This document shows positions 13,101-24,855 of a stretch of 58,408 nucleotides of DNA, piece by piece. The stretch is from Halocafeteria seosinensis (lineage: Eukaryota; Sar; Bigyra; Bicosoecida). The position numbers and the translations under genes were made by a program. The notes beneath the pieces are model-generated. The model was not told the DNA's origin and searched no databases. It was given only the letters and a program-made list of their open reading frames with translations. Numbering within the stretch: the first letter of the stretch is position 1; each line of letters begins with the position of its first letter. The stretch is taken from positions 1 through 58,408 of the forward strand of contig LVLI01000018.1 in assembly GCA_001687465.1 (NCBI GenBank). Direction: 5' to 3'.

Positions 13101-14370
13101 GGGCGACTTCTTCCGTGTTCCCACGCGCGCCGATATAGTTGCGAGCCTGTTCAACTGTTTGGATGGGCCGTGCTTCTTCCAACGACGGTCGAAATGCTTC
13201 AAGCATTTCGGTGTCCGAGAAGTCATACACAATATGGGAAAGTATTTGCCTGTCGTTCGCAAAGCCTAAAGCGCGGAACAACACAACCACAGGAATTTCT
13301 TGCTTAATTTTGGGAAGCTTAACCCGGATTTGGTTTCCTTCATGAACATCTTTGCGTTCGCTTTTGCGATACAAATACATGCTCATTTCAGTCAAGGGCC
13401 GGTTAGAGTGTTCAAGCTGGGATCGAACTTCCGCAATCCAGCTATACTTGGAGGGGGCTTTTTTGCTAAAGCAGTACACTCGATTATATGCTTGACGCTC
13501 TTGCGCAACAATCACTTTTTCACTTCCATTCACAATGAAATATCCACCCATATCATATCGGCATTCACCTTGTTCAACTTTATCTCGGTCGCTGCAATTT
13601 TTGAGCCGGCAGTATCGCGATTGAACCATGATTGGAATCTGCAAGTTGATGATGAGTTGTTTAAGTTCTCGATACAACACTACGGTCGTAAGCCAGCCAG
13701 CCAAAACGTACATTCCCAAACCATTCTTTGCTAGTGGTTCGCTGTTTCACTTCGTTTGTTTCCATATCGATCCATTTTTGCTCCACATCAATGTATAATT
13801 GGGACCAATAACTGCACTCATAACAACACTAAGACAACTCTCCTTTCCTGCTCCTTAAGGTAAGGTGGCTTACGTTAGACTTCGAATCCGTGCTTCGTTG
13901 GGAAAGATCATGTGGTTGTCTCCATGTTCGCCTTCAGTGTGCGTAGGACGAGCCAATTTCGGCTCTCCGAATGAGATTTCCAGCATATCTTGCTGAGGGG
14001 TAACCCCAGGTTCGTAGGTCGGTTTGGGCCGGACCACGATGCTCGGCGTTTCTTGCACAACTTCAATGATGGTGTTGGAGACGAATTCATCAAAACTATC
14101 CAATTGCTGCCGAACAAGCCCTTTTTCATCGAAATGTGCTTTGATAATGGCCCATGGATCAATGGGAATATTGGCACGAGATGGGTCTGTCGAGGACCCA
14201 TGCTCCGAAAGAGACCCCGTGACGCTTCCTCCAGAGGAATACGCGTCTCCGTAGGGCTCCTCCGACCCGCTATCGATATGATCTGACCCTGAATAGCCTT
14301 GGGAGAGACCATTTTTATCGTGTTTTCCAGCAACAGCCCCCGCGGCGGCTGCAGCAGAAGAGGAATCCAT
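10126..14370 (-). CDS. RPB2: RNA polymerase II second-largest subunit
   Basis: A five-exon model gives 1321 residues. Exons are 14370-13874, 13811-13712, 13638-12000, 11928-11843 and 11769-10126; phases agree and all introns are GT-AG. Diagnostic motifs include [93 protein letters not shown] and the C-terminal zinc site (CQRCG...CQACG). It forms the Pol II active-site cleft with RPB1 in the nucleus. The N terminus carries an extra ~95 residues rich in Ala, Ser and Gly. After the usual C-terminal 'APRML' region there are ~70 extra residues ending in a strongly acidic Asp/Glu tail that most RPB2 proteins lack. The first ATG of the frame, at 14370, was taken as the start. Confidence 0.95.
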
Positions 14371-14519
14371 TGTTTTCACCCTTTTCTACAGCTTTTTCCC
14401 CAAAAATAAACGGGTAACAATAATCTCCCTTTGATTGTCTATCGGATAAAGGTGAAAACAAGCCTACACATGCGCTACAACAACCCAAATGTGCGCCATT
14501 AAAGTACTTAAATGATCCA

Positions 14520-14542
14520 CCGTGCCCCGGCACCAGGCACGG
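14520..14542. repeat. GC-rich inverted repeat (hairpin)
   Basis: CCGTGCC and GGCACGG form a perfect 7 bp stem around a 9-base loop. It lies 150 bp upstream of RPB2 and overlaps the first copy of a 19 bp direct repeat. It could be a protein-binding site or a fossil repeat. Confidence 0.55.
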
Positions 14543-14732
14543 CCACACCACCCGACAAACACGGTTAATCTGCCACCCCAAGGCATCAGGCACGGCCGGA
14601 CCACCGGAGGAGGATCTCCCTGAGTCTTTTTGTTGTTTAATACCTCCCACTATGCTCCCCTAAGGGGTACCCCTCTTGTTTGAGTCCCCTGGAGGTCCCC
14701 TTGGGAGACTTTTCAGAGGCTTTTAAATCCAT

Positions 14733-14740
14733 TATATAAG
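14733..14740 (+). promoter_or_regulatory. TATA-like box of the NDUFB11-like gene
   Basis: TATATAAG lies 71 bases before the ATG at 14811, a plausible core-promoter position. Whether this organism uses TATA boxes is unknown. Confidence 0.4.
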
Positions 14741-14810
14741 GTATTTCGTATTGATTACCATCCTCAAGTGATCTTTGGTATATCTAGTGCCTTATGTAAA
14801 GACAGTCGTG

Positions 14811-15479
14811 ATGTTGCGACACTTGGTACGGCAGTCTAATGCCCGTATTTTAGCTTCCAAAGCCCCCTTGGGGCGCGCTGTTTCGCCTCATATACCAGCT
14901 TCCTCGTCCAATTCCAGCTCTATAAAGGCTTCTCAAGGGTCCGATGCCTCCCATACAGCGTCCCGCGAGTGGTCCCCACAGATGCAAAAGTACCTGGAGA
15001 CGCAAGCGTACATGTTTAATGAAAAACCACCTCCGGAAGGCCAATCGAGGCAGTGGTTTTATTGGGAACCCAGCTATTATCTCGTCTGGGCTGGCCTCAT
15101 TTTTGCCCTTGTTATGGGCTACAGAGCCCCTGAGACCATCCAGGATTGGGCGCGGGACGAAGCCGAGGAACGCATACGACGACGCATCCAGGGACAGCCT
15201 GTGGAGTACGGATACAATTACGCCACGTAGGTTCGAATCCTTGTCGCGCTTGTTTGGCTTTTTTTTATTTTTTTATTTTCAATGATGTACAGATTTCGAT
15301 ACATGCGTGAACAAGGACGACCGCATCCTCAGGATCCTGACTTAACGCCGCAACAGCGACAGGAAGCGCAGGAGCGAGTGAACGAGAGATCCGCCAAGTT
15401 ACTGGAAGCCCAAAAGGGACGATTAAGTGATAGAGCATATGAACAAGTACAAGAATTCTTGCAAGAGAAAAAGGAATAA
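14811..15479 (+). CDS. Mitochondrial complex I subunit, NDUFB11/ESSS-like
   Basis: Exons 14811-15226 and 15293-15479 encode 200 residues. The 66-base intron begins GTAGGT, ends GTACAG, and has an in-frame TAG at its start, so splicing is needed. The N terminus is basic and Ser/Ala-rich, like a mitochondrial presequence. A single membrane helix (YYLVWAGLIFALVMGYRAPE) is followed by IQDWARDEAEERIRRR, which matches the 'WARREAE' segment after the helix in NDUFB11. This is an accessory membrane-arm subunit of NADH:ubiquinone oxidoreductase. The second exon adds ~62 Gln/Glu/Arg-rich helical residues beyond the usual family end. The assignment is good but not certain, because the family diverges fast. 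Confidence 0.6.
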
Positions 15480-15778
15480 AGAGATACTGACACAGTGTTG
15501 CTTTCTGCTCTCCCCCTCGACGTTGTAATTATCAGTCAAGAATGACTACGCGATGGAGTAGGCACACAATGGTAGGCACATACAGATACAATTGTGCAAA
15601 ATGAAAGTCGTGTTTAGCAAGCAAGCATTTGCTAATTGGCAAAAAACATATGGACGTGAAATTGTTTGTAAGGCTAAATGGCCTGAGTAGATATAGATTT
15701 GCGCGTGGCGTTAGATTGAGTTATGAATTAAGACAAATATGCCGCGGCTGAACAGAGGCGCAAATACTTTGAAACCTA
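15480..15778. other. Short convergent intergenic region
   Basis: Just under 300 bases lie between the ends of the convergent NDUFB11-like and PRP22 genes. The region is A/T-rich and nothing beyond presumed 3' untranslated sequence is visible. Confidence 0.6.
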
Positions 15779-18700
15779 TTAACCACGGCGTTTGCTGAGA
15801 CGCCATGCTCCTGGCTCGTTGAAGCGGTCGTATAAAGGTTCCAACTTCTCCCTGCGTTTCTGCTTGGAGATCTGGTTGGGATCGGCTTGCTGGAATCGAC
15901 GAGGTGCTAGTTCAATCAACCACTTAGAGTCGATAGCCATCACATTACGCATATACTCTTTGCTTGTCATAATGAGTTCATGATAAATACACCAATCAGG
16001 CTGTCGATTAAAGAGAGAAGAGGACGGGTGCATGTATACAGTTTGGCCATCCGTCAAAGTCTTGTATCCTTCTTGTGGATCCTTCTTGGCCGCATGGGTA
16101 AAGAAACCAGCTGTAATCGCCTTCTGCACTAATTGATAATTCTTCTTACAAGTTGTCACATCCAACTTATATCGATCCATTATACTCAGCAACTGTTTCC
16201 TAACATCATCAGCACGCCGCATGGCTCGAGACTGGACAAAGTTCTCGTGACACCATGCGTTGCTAAACTTGCTCGCTTTCCAAGATTCATACACGTTGAG
16301 GAAGGTTAGATGGTCACCTTCAGGCATGTGGAATTTAGCTTTCTTTTGATCTGCCTGCGCTTGCTTCTCCTTGGGACGGTAAAACACTTGTTCGACGGAA
16401 AGCATGGCGACAATGGTCAGCACCTCTTCAGAGCATCCCAAATCGACGGAGATAAGCAGTGTCTTGGATAATGACGGCTCCAGTGGAAACTCCGCCATCT
16501 TCCTACCAAGACGAGTCAACAAGCCTTCATCATCCAGTGCTCCCAATGCATATAAATGCTCCATGGCACTCACAAGAGTCTGTACAGGGGGAGGATCCAT
16601 GAAGTCAAAGTGCAACAAGTCATTAATGCCCATGGCTTTGAGCTGCAATACAACGTTGGCCAAGTTTGTACGCTGAATTTCGGGCACACTGTTTGGCAAC
16701 ATTTCATTCTTGAATGCATTCTCCGTATACAGCCTGTAGCACTTGCCGGGTCCTGTACGACCAGCTCGACCCGCTCGCTGACGCGCCGACGCCTGACTAA
16801 TAGGAACTACCACCAGTGAATCCATTCCTGTCTTCGGATTGAATACCTTCTGTTTACAAAAGCCTGGATCCACAACATAATAGATACCGTCAATCGTCAA
16901 CGACGCTTCCGCAATATTGGTTGCAATAATGCATTTTCGTGACAGAGATGGTGCCGGCTCGAATATCCTAGACTGCATTTCCGATGGCAACGCACCGTAA
17001 ACGGGTAGAATAATCAGCTCAGGAACATCAGGCCCCAACGCTTTCATCCTTTCATATAATATCTCGCAAGCGGTATCAATCTCTTCTTGCCCAGTAAGGA
17101 AGACAAGTATATCTCCCGGCGGTTCTCGTAAGTGGATTTGCATGCACGTAATCAGAGCAGCGTCCACGTAATCAGACTCCGGCTCTTTCGTATAGAGAAT
17201 CTCAACATCGTACGTTCTTCCAGGAATTGTAAACACAGGACACTCGAAAAAGTACTCGGAAAACTTTTCGGCATCCAAAGTAGCAGAGGTAACAATCAAT
17301 CGAAAATCAGGACGCTTTTTAGCTAACTCTTTCATGAGGCCGAAAAGTACATCCGTATGGATGGTACGCTCATGAGCTTCGTCCAGCATAATAACACTGT
17401 ATTTTTTCAGATCTCGATCCATCAGGTACTCCCGCATCAACATACCGTCCGTCATGTATTTGATCTGCGTTTCTTGGCTGGTGCAATCTTCGAACCGAAT
17501 CGAGTACCCAACGTCTTGACCAACACGACATCCAAACTCTTCTGCCACTCGCTTTGCTACGCTGACAGCAGCTACACGACGGGGCTGTGTACAGCCGACC
17601 ATACCTTTGGATGTATACCCGGCTTCTGCCAGGTATTGTGTCATCTGGGTGGTCTTTCCGGAGCCTGTTTCACCAATCACGACGAGTACTTGGTTATTAG
17701 CTACTGCTTGAAGGAATTCATCCCTCAAAGCGTAAATGGGTAGAGTCTCTCGTTGCTCTTTGATACTCTTATTTGTAATTTTACCGTAACTCACGTCATT
17801 CGCCATCGACTTCTTCTTCCATTCCGGCATATCCGCTTTTGATCCTCCAAACGTCGATCTCAATTCTCCAGCCAACATTTTATCACCTACCTCCGGCATG
17901 GGATCGTTGAAACCACGGGAAAGGTCTTTGGGGATATTATCTAACAGCTGATTTTGCTGTTGCGTTTTCAGCTCCCTTCGCTCCTTTTGAAGCGCGCTCT
18001 GGGTCATCGCAGCACGTTGCAATGAGCCATCGGGGTTCTTGACCACTTTGACGGGTGACAATTCTCGTGTGTTTTGAGTTTGACCTCGGAGAAATGGTGG
18101 CTCCTCCTCTTTCACTTCAACTTCGCCCGTTTCTTCTGTTTCATCCTCGCCTAATACACCGTGTACTTCATCAAACCCAGGCATTTCCTCCGGTGGAAGG
18201 ACTCCGGCAGCAGCAAGTTGCTTCGCTTCAAATCTCTCTGGGCTTGACATTCGCTTTGCTTCGCCTTTTTTCTCTGAGTGAAGAACTTTGTCCACATCTA
18301 CATCGGTATGTCGGTCTGGCTTGGAGGGATTTACCCCCGATGAGGCACTTGCTTCTAAGGCTGCCTGCTGTCGTTGCGGCAACAGGTCTTCTCCTGTTTT
18401 CTGATCGCAGTCCTTCATTGAATACGTCATCTTGCTACCGGTTTTCGAAATAACTTTGATAAATACTCGTTGTCCGCGTCGCACATAGTCCTTGGCGTTG
18501 TCGATTTTCCCCGAACCGGTCATTTGGCTCACATGTACTAATCCTTCCTTATCAGGGAATTCATCCAGCTCGACAAACGCACCAAACTCCATGATTCGAC
18601 TCACTTTCCCTGGGTAAATGCCGTATAGTTCAGGTTCATCTGCTTGTCCAGAGCGCCGACCCGGTTCTTGTCGATTACTGCCGGTTGCGAATGATTCACC

Positions 18701-19432
18701 CCCTCTACTGGACGATCCGTTCCCTCGATGGCTACTACTACGGTCTTTCCTACTACCATGGTCGTTATCACGATAGTCCCTTCCATTACGATGCTTGTTA
18801 TCATCATCATCGTCCTCGTGATGTCGACGACGGCGATCTCGGCGGTCACTGTCATCGTCTCTTGAGTGACGTTCCGACCGACTGCGTTTATGATCTCTGC
18901 CATCGCTGCTTCCCTTTCTCGAAGAAGAAGAACGACCTCTGTCATCATCATTGTATTCATCACGATGGGGGCTTCTTTGACTGGTGGAGCGCTTCCGACC
19001 AGTCTCTTGCCGGCTTGTTTTGCTCTCCTGCGCGGGCTCATTGTCCTCGTCAACCTGTTCTCTGTTTGGCATACTCAATGCTGGGAACTCTTGAGCCTTT
19101 GCATCCTCCATAAACCCTGGTTGTTTGCTCGAATTGGCTTCATTTGGCTCCCTCCCTTCAGCTTTTTCCTTCAAGGAGGGGATAAAAGAGTAGATTAAAC
19201 GTAGTAAAGTCCCCACAAATGACTCCCCAAACTCGGCTCCATTGTCCCTTAGTGCCCTCTGGAAGTCCTCCGGCCTCGGATTCTCCTCGGCAAGGTACAC
19301 AATGAACTCTGCAAGGTCCTTATCGGAAAAGCCCACGGTGTTGTCCAAGGCCTCACAGATCTTTGAGACCAGATTTAAGTGCGTTAGCTTATCCAGTGAG
19401 GATGATTTTTGTTTCGATGAGGAAGAGGACAT
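15779..19432 (-). CDS. PRP22: Pre-mRNA-splicing DEAH-box helicase Prp22/DHX8
   Basis: A single uninterrupted exon of 1217 residues, about the length of human DHX8. Order: an N-terminal helical segment (residues 1-100), a long Arg/Asp/Ser/His-rich charged region (~130-250), an S1 RNA-binding domain ([20 protein letters not shown]..., ~262-345), and the helicase core. The core shows [10 protein letters not shown] (~585), [15 protein letters not shown] (~685), the SAT motif and [18 protein letters not shown], then winged-helix, ratchet and OB domains. The combination of S1 domain and DEAH core identifies Prp22/DHX8, which releases spliced mRNA from the spliceosome. The absence of introns contrasts with its neighbours. 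It diverges from SEM1 across 239 bp. Confidence 0.95.
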   Translation of the reverse strand: MSSSSSKQKSSSLDKLTHLNLVSKICEALDNTVGFSDKDLAEFIVYLAEENPRPEDFQRALRDNGAEFGESFVGTLLRLIYSFIPSLKEKAEGREPNEANSSKQPGFMEDAKAQEFPALSMPNREQVDEDNEPAQESKTSRQETGRKRSTSQRSPHRDEYNDDDRGRSSSSRKGSSDGRDHKRSRSERHSRDDDSDRRDRRRRHHEDDDDDNKHRNGRDYRDNDHGSRKDRSSSHRGNGSSSRGGESFATGSNRQEPGRRSGQADEPELYGIYPGKVSRIMEFGAFVELDEFPDKEGLVHVSQMTGSGKIDNAKDYVRRGQRVFIKVISKTGSKMTYSMKDCDQKTGEDLLPQRQQAALEASASSGVNPSKPDRHTDVDVDKVLHSEKKGEAKRMSSPERFEAKQLAAAGVLPPEEMPGFDEVHGVLGEDETEETGEVEVKEEEPPFLRGQTQNTRELSPVKVVKNPDGSLQRAAMTQSALQKERRELKTQQQNQLLDNIPKDLSRGFNDPMPEVGDKMLAGELRSTFGGSKADMPEWKKKSMANDVSYGKITNKSIKEQRETLPIYALRDEFLQAVANNQVLVVIGETGSGKTTQMTQYLAEAGYTSKGMVGCTQPRRVAAVSVAKRVAEEFGCRVGQDVGYSIRFEDCTSQETQIKYMTDGMLMREYLMDRDLKKYSVIMLDEAHERTIHTDVLFGLMKELAKKRPDFRLIVTSATLDAEKFSEYFFECPVFTIPGRTYDVEILYTKEPESDYVDAALITCMQIHLREPPGDILVFLTGQEEIDTACEILYERMKALGPDVPELIILPVYGALPSEMQSRIFEPAPSLSRKCIIATNIAEASLTIDGIYYVVDPGFCKQKVFNPKTGMDSLVVVPISQASARQRAGRAGRTGPGKCYRLYTENAFKNEMLPNSVPEIQRTNLANVVLQLKAMGINDLLHFDFMDPPPVQTLVSAMEHLYALGALDDEGLLTRLGRKMAEFPLEPSLSKTLLISVDLGCSEEVLTIVAMLSVEQVFYRPKEKQAQADQKKAKFHMPEGDHLTFLNVYESWKASKFSNAWCHENFVQSRAMRRADDVRKQLLSIMDRYKLDVTTCKKNYQLVQKAITAGFFTHAAKKDPQEGYKTLTDGQTVYMHPSSSLFNRQPDWCIYHELIMTSKEYMRNVMAIDSKWLIELAPRRFQQADPNQISKQKRREKLEPLYDRFNEPGAWRLSKRRG

Positions 19433-19671
19433 TTTGAACTACCTATTTGACTTGATACGGCTCTTCAAAACGGAGGGGAATAGTGCATACATCAACCCCA
19501 TAACTCTTGGCTACTTTACGCAAATGTCTTAGTGAACGAAAAGATTGTCGTGTTTCAACTTCTTGGTGAGAACTTCCATTGGCGTATAATACGCGAGTAT
19601 GCATACTACTGTACTTGTCCAAACTTCTCCACGTGGATATCATAATTAATAAACTTGGGAAGCTATTCACG
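19433..19671. promoter_or_regulatory. Shared divergent promoter region of PRP22 and SEM1
   Basis: Only 239 bases separate the two divergent start codons, so both promoters must overlap or sit close together. No clear TATA box or repeat was seen. Co-regulation is inference. Confidence 0.5.
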
Positions 19672-20061
19672 ATGTCGTCGTCTTCGAAAGAGACTCAGAA
19701 TAAGGCCTCCAAAGAGGACGGCCACCCCGAACAGGAGGCTTCTCAGGATCATAAACAAGCTCCTGACAGCTTATTACCCCCTTTAGATGTGCTAGAAGAA
19801 GATGATGACTTCCAAGAATTCGGCGAGGAAGGTATGTGATACAGTAATGGTCCCATAGGGCCACGAAAAGGAGTGAAAATGGGCTAAAAATGTGTGTTTT
19901 GGGGTGCAGAATGGGACCCCAAAGAGATGGTCAATGAAGATGAACGCCTATGGCAGGACGATTGGGATGATGAATTGATGGATGATGAATTCTGTGTCCA
20001 TCTACGGAGCGAAATTGACAAAGTCAAGCACCAGCAAGAGCAGGGAGGAGAGCAGAAGTAG
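19672..20061 (+). CDS. SEM1: 26S proteasome lid subunit Sem1/Dss1 (Rpn15)
   Basis: Exons 19672-19831 and 19910-20061 encode 103 residues; the intron has GTATGT and GTGCAG ends. The C-terminal half carries the two acidic and aromatic blocks of the family: DDDFQEFGEEEWDP, then LWQDDWDDELMDDEFCVHL followed by a short helix. Dss1/Sem1 is a small, largely disordered acidic protein of the proteasome lid. It also joins BRCA2 and TREX-2 complexes in other eukaryotes. The N terminus is Ser/Lys-rich and longer than in the yeast protein. The ATG at 19672 is the only start that fits. Confidence 0.85.
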
Positions 20062-20413
20062 ATTGGGAAGCTTTGGGGAGGAAGGAATTATAATTGCCCA
20101 ATTAAGTTGTTATCTCAGGACAAGGAAAAGAAAGCAATCTGCTGCGTTCATATAACCGTATAAAACTCTGATGATCGTCGCCAAGCGAGCGAAGCACAGT
20201 GCTGGGAGATAGTGTTTATTCTTCAAACGTTTCCTTTACCAGCGGTATTGTTTGAATTGTCATTATTACCAAGTTAACCAAGTTATTAGTTATCATCAGG
20301 AAGAGATACATCAAGGCAGTTATACTAGTACCCTGCATTCATGGGATACGACTTTTATCATTATCCTTCCAGTGGAAACATACATTACTTGCGATGCATT
20401 CTTTCTCACTACG
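20062..20413. other. Convergent intergenic region
   Basis: The SEM1 and PARP16-like genes converge here. The sequence is A/T-rich and no gene, RNA or repeat was recognised. Confidence 0.6.
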
Positions 20414-22431
20414 TCAGTCATAAGCTCGACGATGGCGGCACATGCCGCAGCATAACAGGTGCAAGAAAGTTACAGCCAGCCAAACAACTATCTCAATGAG
20501 CCAATCAAAATGATAGACGATGCGTCTATACCATGGCCGTCGTTCCGCGGCCCTTTGAGGCCTTGGGGTCGGGAGCTCGCTCTCCGTATGTGTTGCAGAC
20601 GTCCGAGAACCCTCGGTTTGCTGGGACGGCTGCCTCCGTTTCCTCGCCGTCGTCGTCATAGAGCTATGACTGTCGTAGCCAGTGGTGTTTGCTTTTCTAT
20701 CCTCCATAGTTCTGTCATTATCAAAGTACACCAGTATCCGATTCAATTGGATATGTTGCGGATCCTGGACTACGTAATAAGCACCCTCTGAAGCTTGTTT
20801 CCTTTCATCCACAAAATTATCTGGGTGCTTGATTACTTCACACATAAAGACTACAGAGAAACTGCATTTTTTCAGATTATCTTTCTGGGTATCTGTATTT
20901 GATTGAAGCCGTTCTCCCACCAAAGCCTTTCTTAAACGCTCGATGGTCTTTACATCTCCAGACACTAGCGAAGTTCTTGACACGGAACCAGTAGAAGCGG
21001 CAAAGCTTTTCGCAACCTTATGGGCATTACAAAAGTATACTCCATCGCCAAATATTGCACCAGAACGCATTTGTCGTGTATGGCTAAATGATTTCAACCC
21101 GTTCTGTATAATAGAGAATGCATTTTCACTCGATGATCCATGGAAAGCGACTGTAGCATAATAGCAAAGACATAGAGAGAGAAGCTCCATCGTCATCATC
21201 AGCATCAAAAAGACACCTAATTGCAGCGTAATGTACTTACTATCAGACCCGTATTGCTTTTTCAATTTCTTAAAGCTGGGTTTCGACGGACAGTCAACTA
21301 GCAATTCCAGCGATGGTCGAAACGGATCCCCGCTGGGAAGAGAATCAATGAAGCTAACCTGTGCAAATTTCGGGTTGCGAATACCAGGTGCTGCCAAGAC
21401 CTCCAACCCTACAGGTAGTGATTGAAGCATCCATTGCAGTGTAATACGCTGCTGATCGGACAGCGCGCTGAGCATAAACGACCAGTGGGATTCATCCCAA
21501 TGACTAGCCTGAATCGAAGCTATTAGTTCAGGTAGCCACTCGAAAAGCGACCCTTTGCATACATTTTGCATCTTCTCAAATTCAGATCCTATATTCTTAT
21601 GGCTGTAAAACAGCCTTGGCAGAGGCGTGCACACAGTAGCGCAGCGCAAATGTAAAGCAGCAGAAGACAAAAAGCCGAATAAGCAGTTCAATCCCAAAAG
21701 TCGGTAGGGGAAGCGCTCCTGAGATACTTGTTGGCATGAGGCTAGGGAGCTCTCCGTTAGCCAGCTTTGATCACTAATGTAGGAAGGGGCCCTGAACTCT
21801 AGGTGATTCTGCGATAAGATACTTAAGCAAGCACGATCCACTTCGGCACCTTGCTCCAAGTGCGAGGGCATGCTGGGTAAATAGCGTGTCGGGTCCTGCT
21901 CATTCAGTCGCTTCAAAATAGTTTGGCAGAGTGAGACTACTTTCCCTCGGGATTGCACTTCGGGATCAAATGACAACTGGGTGCACAATTCGCTCAATTC
22001 CTGTAGCCGGGGAAATCAAAGCCAAATTCATAAAACCTTGGGAGACAGGCAATCACAACCTCTTCCGTCGCACGTACGTCTTTTGCAGTGCTATGCGCAA
22101 AGAGGAAGAATGGCTCGGCCGTCTCATCCTTGATCAGCACGTAAATCGTCTGTGGGAATTCAAACGTTTCCCCGTCCCTTTGACTCAAGATGAGGAATGA
22201 CAAAATGCGGGTCGCCGTATTCCAATGAACTCGTTGAATCCACTGCATATTTCACCACCCATACGTAATGAATGCATGGTTACATGCATGCATGAACCAG
22301 CAGCAAGCACGCACCGCTGGCCGAGTTTTACTGGGCACGATATGCTCGAGTAACACGGATATCTCTTGACGATTCTCAATGCGATCAACGGCGGGATCCT
22401 CCTCCTGCTGCTCCGATGCTGAAGCTGCCAT
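20414..22431 (-). CDS. PARP16-like mono-ADP-ribosyltransferase with C-terminal membrane anchor
   Basis: Exons 22431-22315, 22242-22078, 22000-21217 and 21150-20414; phases agree. The catalytic PARP signature is AFHGSSSENAFSIIQNGL followed by GAIFGDGVYFCNAHKVAKSFA, giving the NAD-binding His and Tyr. The later block FMCEVIKHPDNF and 'GAYYVVQDPQ...RILVY' matches PARP16 order. The C terminus has a single hydrophobic helix (WLIEIVVWLAVTFLHLLCC) after a Ser/Thr/Arg-rich linker, as in PARP16, the ER tail-anchored enzyme. The ~350 residues before the catalytic domain are not recognised. The last intron (21216-21151, 66 bases) is a multiple of three and stop-free; if retained it would insert a hydrophobic stretch just before the catalytic His. 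The role in ER stress is inferred from the family. Confidence 0.75.
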
Positions 22432-22683
22432 GTCATGTAAGAAGGAAAAGAGTCTAAATTTCAATCAATTCTGGAGTGTATACATGTGTATCTGTGTGAC
22501 GACGCTACTAAATAACAATAAATACCGAAATGAATAGTATACCATACTATGGTAGGGGCATGAATGGAGCATCGAGCTTCACAGATGACGGTCCATTTTG
22601 GCACAGAGCCAAACCCTAAATCAGCAACTTTTTACGCTAGCATTTTTAGTCAGTCTGAGAATCGAGTTCTTGGTTGTATTATT

Positions 22684-23915
22684 CTACAACAATGGATCAT
22701 TCCCTGCACCACCGACATCGGAATCGGGTGGCACGTAAGAAGTCGACTGGGCACTACTGCTACTCCAAACAGGACCAGAGGACGAGCTAGCGACATTCTT
22801 TGGTTTGGATGAAAACCCGGCACCAGTGTAAATGAAGAAGTACCAGTACACAACACCTCCGATTAGGAGTCCCAAGAAGAAGCCTCCGAAGAGTCCACCG
22901 GCGATGGCACCACCACTGGAGCCTTTCGTTTTTCCTGCGTATGTAGCACTTCCTTGGGTAGTACAGTTTCCATGCCCCCATCCGTCGTTACAGTAACAGC
23001 GAGAAGATTTCTGATGGGAGTCGTATCGGCAGACTCCTTTCCGGTTGCAAACATGATCAGGACCGAACTGCTCGGTTTCAGATCTACCACATTCAAGCGG
23101 GCAACCGTGGTTCCCCTCAACGACGATATGATACCGACATTGGCTGTCTTCGACAACCTTCCCCACGTCGAACTTCGTTGAGCGTTCGGCACAGATCTGA
23201 TCGATGGTTACAGCTCGGTTGAATGTTTGCATTACACCGTTCTCGTCTGAGAGCTTACACGGGGTGCCTCCGAGATACACTAAACTCACCCCCAGACTGG
23301 GATCGTTCGAATCCACAAGCTGCCATGACATGTTCTTCCCGGGTGAAATATGCCCACCGATTGCATAGCACACGTCATCGTTATCAAGGTGATACTGAAG
23401 AGCAGCTACCCCATTGTTGTCCTTGACAATTTGTCGACACTTCGGAGATAGATCCTGGACGTCATCCATTCCTGCGAGATACGAGGGCAGTCAAAGGCAC
23501 CTCAGTTATAATTCCTAAACAGGTGCTCTTCGCAACCCTTACCCAAATTCTGGCACAACCCAATCAGGTACTCATACCTGCTTTCAAAGCCATTGACACG
23601 ACTGTCCCGTAAAGTGACAGCTGAGGACTCCCACTTGTAAGTCTGCGGGAAAACCAGGTCATTCAGAACTGCAGCAGAGGAGGGGTACACTTGAATAGGA
23701 CTTACTGCTCCAGGAAAAGCTTTCCCGCAGACAACTGCAATACAATATCGAATGAAAACAGGCAAAATAGTGGTGGACATGAGAACGTCAGGCTTACTGT
23801 CGGATGCCAGTCCTCCTCGTTTCTGCTGTTGCCTCACTGCTGCGGCCGAATCAAAGAGCGTATCCATTCCCAGCAACCCTACGAGGGATATGTAGAGCAT
23901 GGCTATCGAATTCAT
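22684..23915 (-). CDS. MRH-domain type I membrane protein (paralogue A)
   Basis: Exons 23915-23798, 23734-23543 and 23471-22684 encode 365 residues; phases agree. The N terminus is hydrophobic (IAMLYISLVGLLG) and likely a signal peptide. The luminal part has cysteines in the pattern of the mannose-6-phosphate-receptor-homology fold: a VCYAIGG strand, VSLVYLGGTPC, and CRYHIVVEGNHGCPLEC. An EGF-like module follows (VCNRKGVCRYD...CYCNDGWGHGNC), then a Gly-rich membrane helix (GLFGGFFLGLLIGGVVYWYF) and a short Ser-rich tail. It resembles Atg27/OS-9-like sorting proteins of the secretory and endosomal system, and shares its plan with the gene at 36439-37740. Sugar binding is not proven. Confidence 0.7.
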
Positions 23916-24855
23916 CGTCAATTGAGTGCGAACGAGGTGAATAACGTGATAAAAATGGTCCCAGAAGCGGCAGGTTTCAGCCTTCTGTAGGCTTTCAGAG
24001 GATATTATCACCCCTAGAGGAAGCGACAAACGGTTGTACACAAATATACGCGTCTATTTTCTCCTATCACTGGGTCAATATCGCCATTTACGACACTGAA
24101 TTATCCTCGATGAAGAGGAACCAACTGGCCAAATCCTTCCCGGAGCAACACGACAATCAATTCAGAGACTAAGCGGCCGAAGAAAAGATTGCCATCTTCG
24201 CTCGAGATTCGCGGCGAGTTGGTGAATAACCGCTTCGATTAGCCGTCTCTTTACAAAGCCACAAATAGTTCAAAGAGATGGGAAATTACTCTGAGGGAAC
24301 AGAAATCAGCGTCGGCTGAAGACAGTAGCCTGTCAAGCAACTTTTCGTGATAGCTGTCATGTCTGTAGAACTGAAACTGCCCATTTGTACGTGTACCACA
24401 TATTCACTTGTGTATTCAACTTTAACTGTAGTAAGTACCCGTTAGCCGAGGCTACGCCTCCCTTCATACGCCGTATTGGGCATTACTAAATATTCACTCT
24501 CAGCCTATCTCAGTACCGTAGTTGGCAACATGTAAGTGCGTTACCTGGCCGGCAGGTGGGCTATTTGTCACATTTGTATGTGTGTGTGTGTGTGTGTGTG
24601 TGTGACCTAGCGCTTGGCTGTTTGATTTGTATGTACGCCAACCGGAGCTGCGGGTTGCCCGAGTGCTTTTCCTCGTTGGGGAAACTGTATGCGCCAAACG
24701 TAACTAGTACCCGTAAGAAAAAGGGGTGGTTGGTCGCAAGGATAAGGGACACCTGTTGAACTTTGAACAATACAACTGTAATACAATAACATCAACGACA
24801 TATCGTGTCTTCTCGTAGTCATACAGAGTAGGGTGCACATGCACGAAGCCCTCCA
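23916..24855. other. Intergenic region with TG microsatellite
   Basis: No gene was recognised. It holds a (TG)13 run at 24579-24604. It should contain the promoter of the MRH gene on the minus strand and the 3' end of the next minus-strand gene. Confidence 0.6.
24579..24604. repeat. (TG)13 microsatellite
   Basis: A perfect dinucleotide run in non-coding DNA. Confidence 0.9.

Larger units (their letters stand above)
14371..14810. promoter_or_regulatory. Divergent intergenic region RPB2 / NDUFB11-like
   Basis: This 440 bp region separates two divergent genes and should contain both promoters. It holds a GC-rich hairpin (14520-14542), a 19 bp imperfect direct repeat (14534-14552 and 14587-14605) and palindromic CCCCTAAGGGG and CCCCTGGAGG stretches near 14655-14705. 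A TATA-like site lies at 14733-14740. Regulatory roles are inferred from position only. Confidence 0.5.

Noticed and set aside
15228-15240. GGTTCGAATCC, a perfect match to a tRNA B-box.
   Set aside because: The flanking bases do not form the five-pair T stem, no A box or anticodon arm lies upstream, and the site is explained as the start of an intron in the complex I gene.
24500-24770. Several frames with Cys-Val or Thr-His repeats.
   Set aside because: They are translations of the TG microsatellite.
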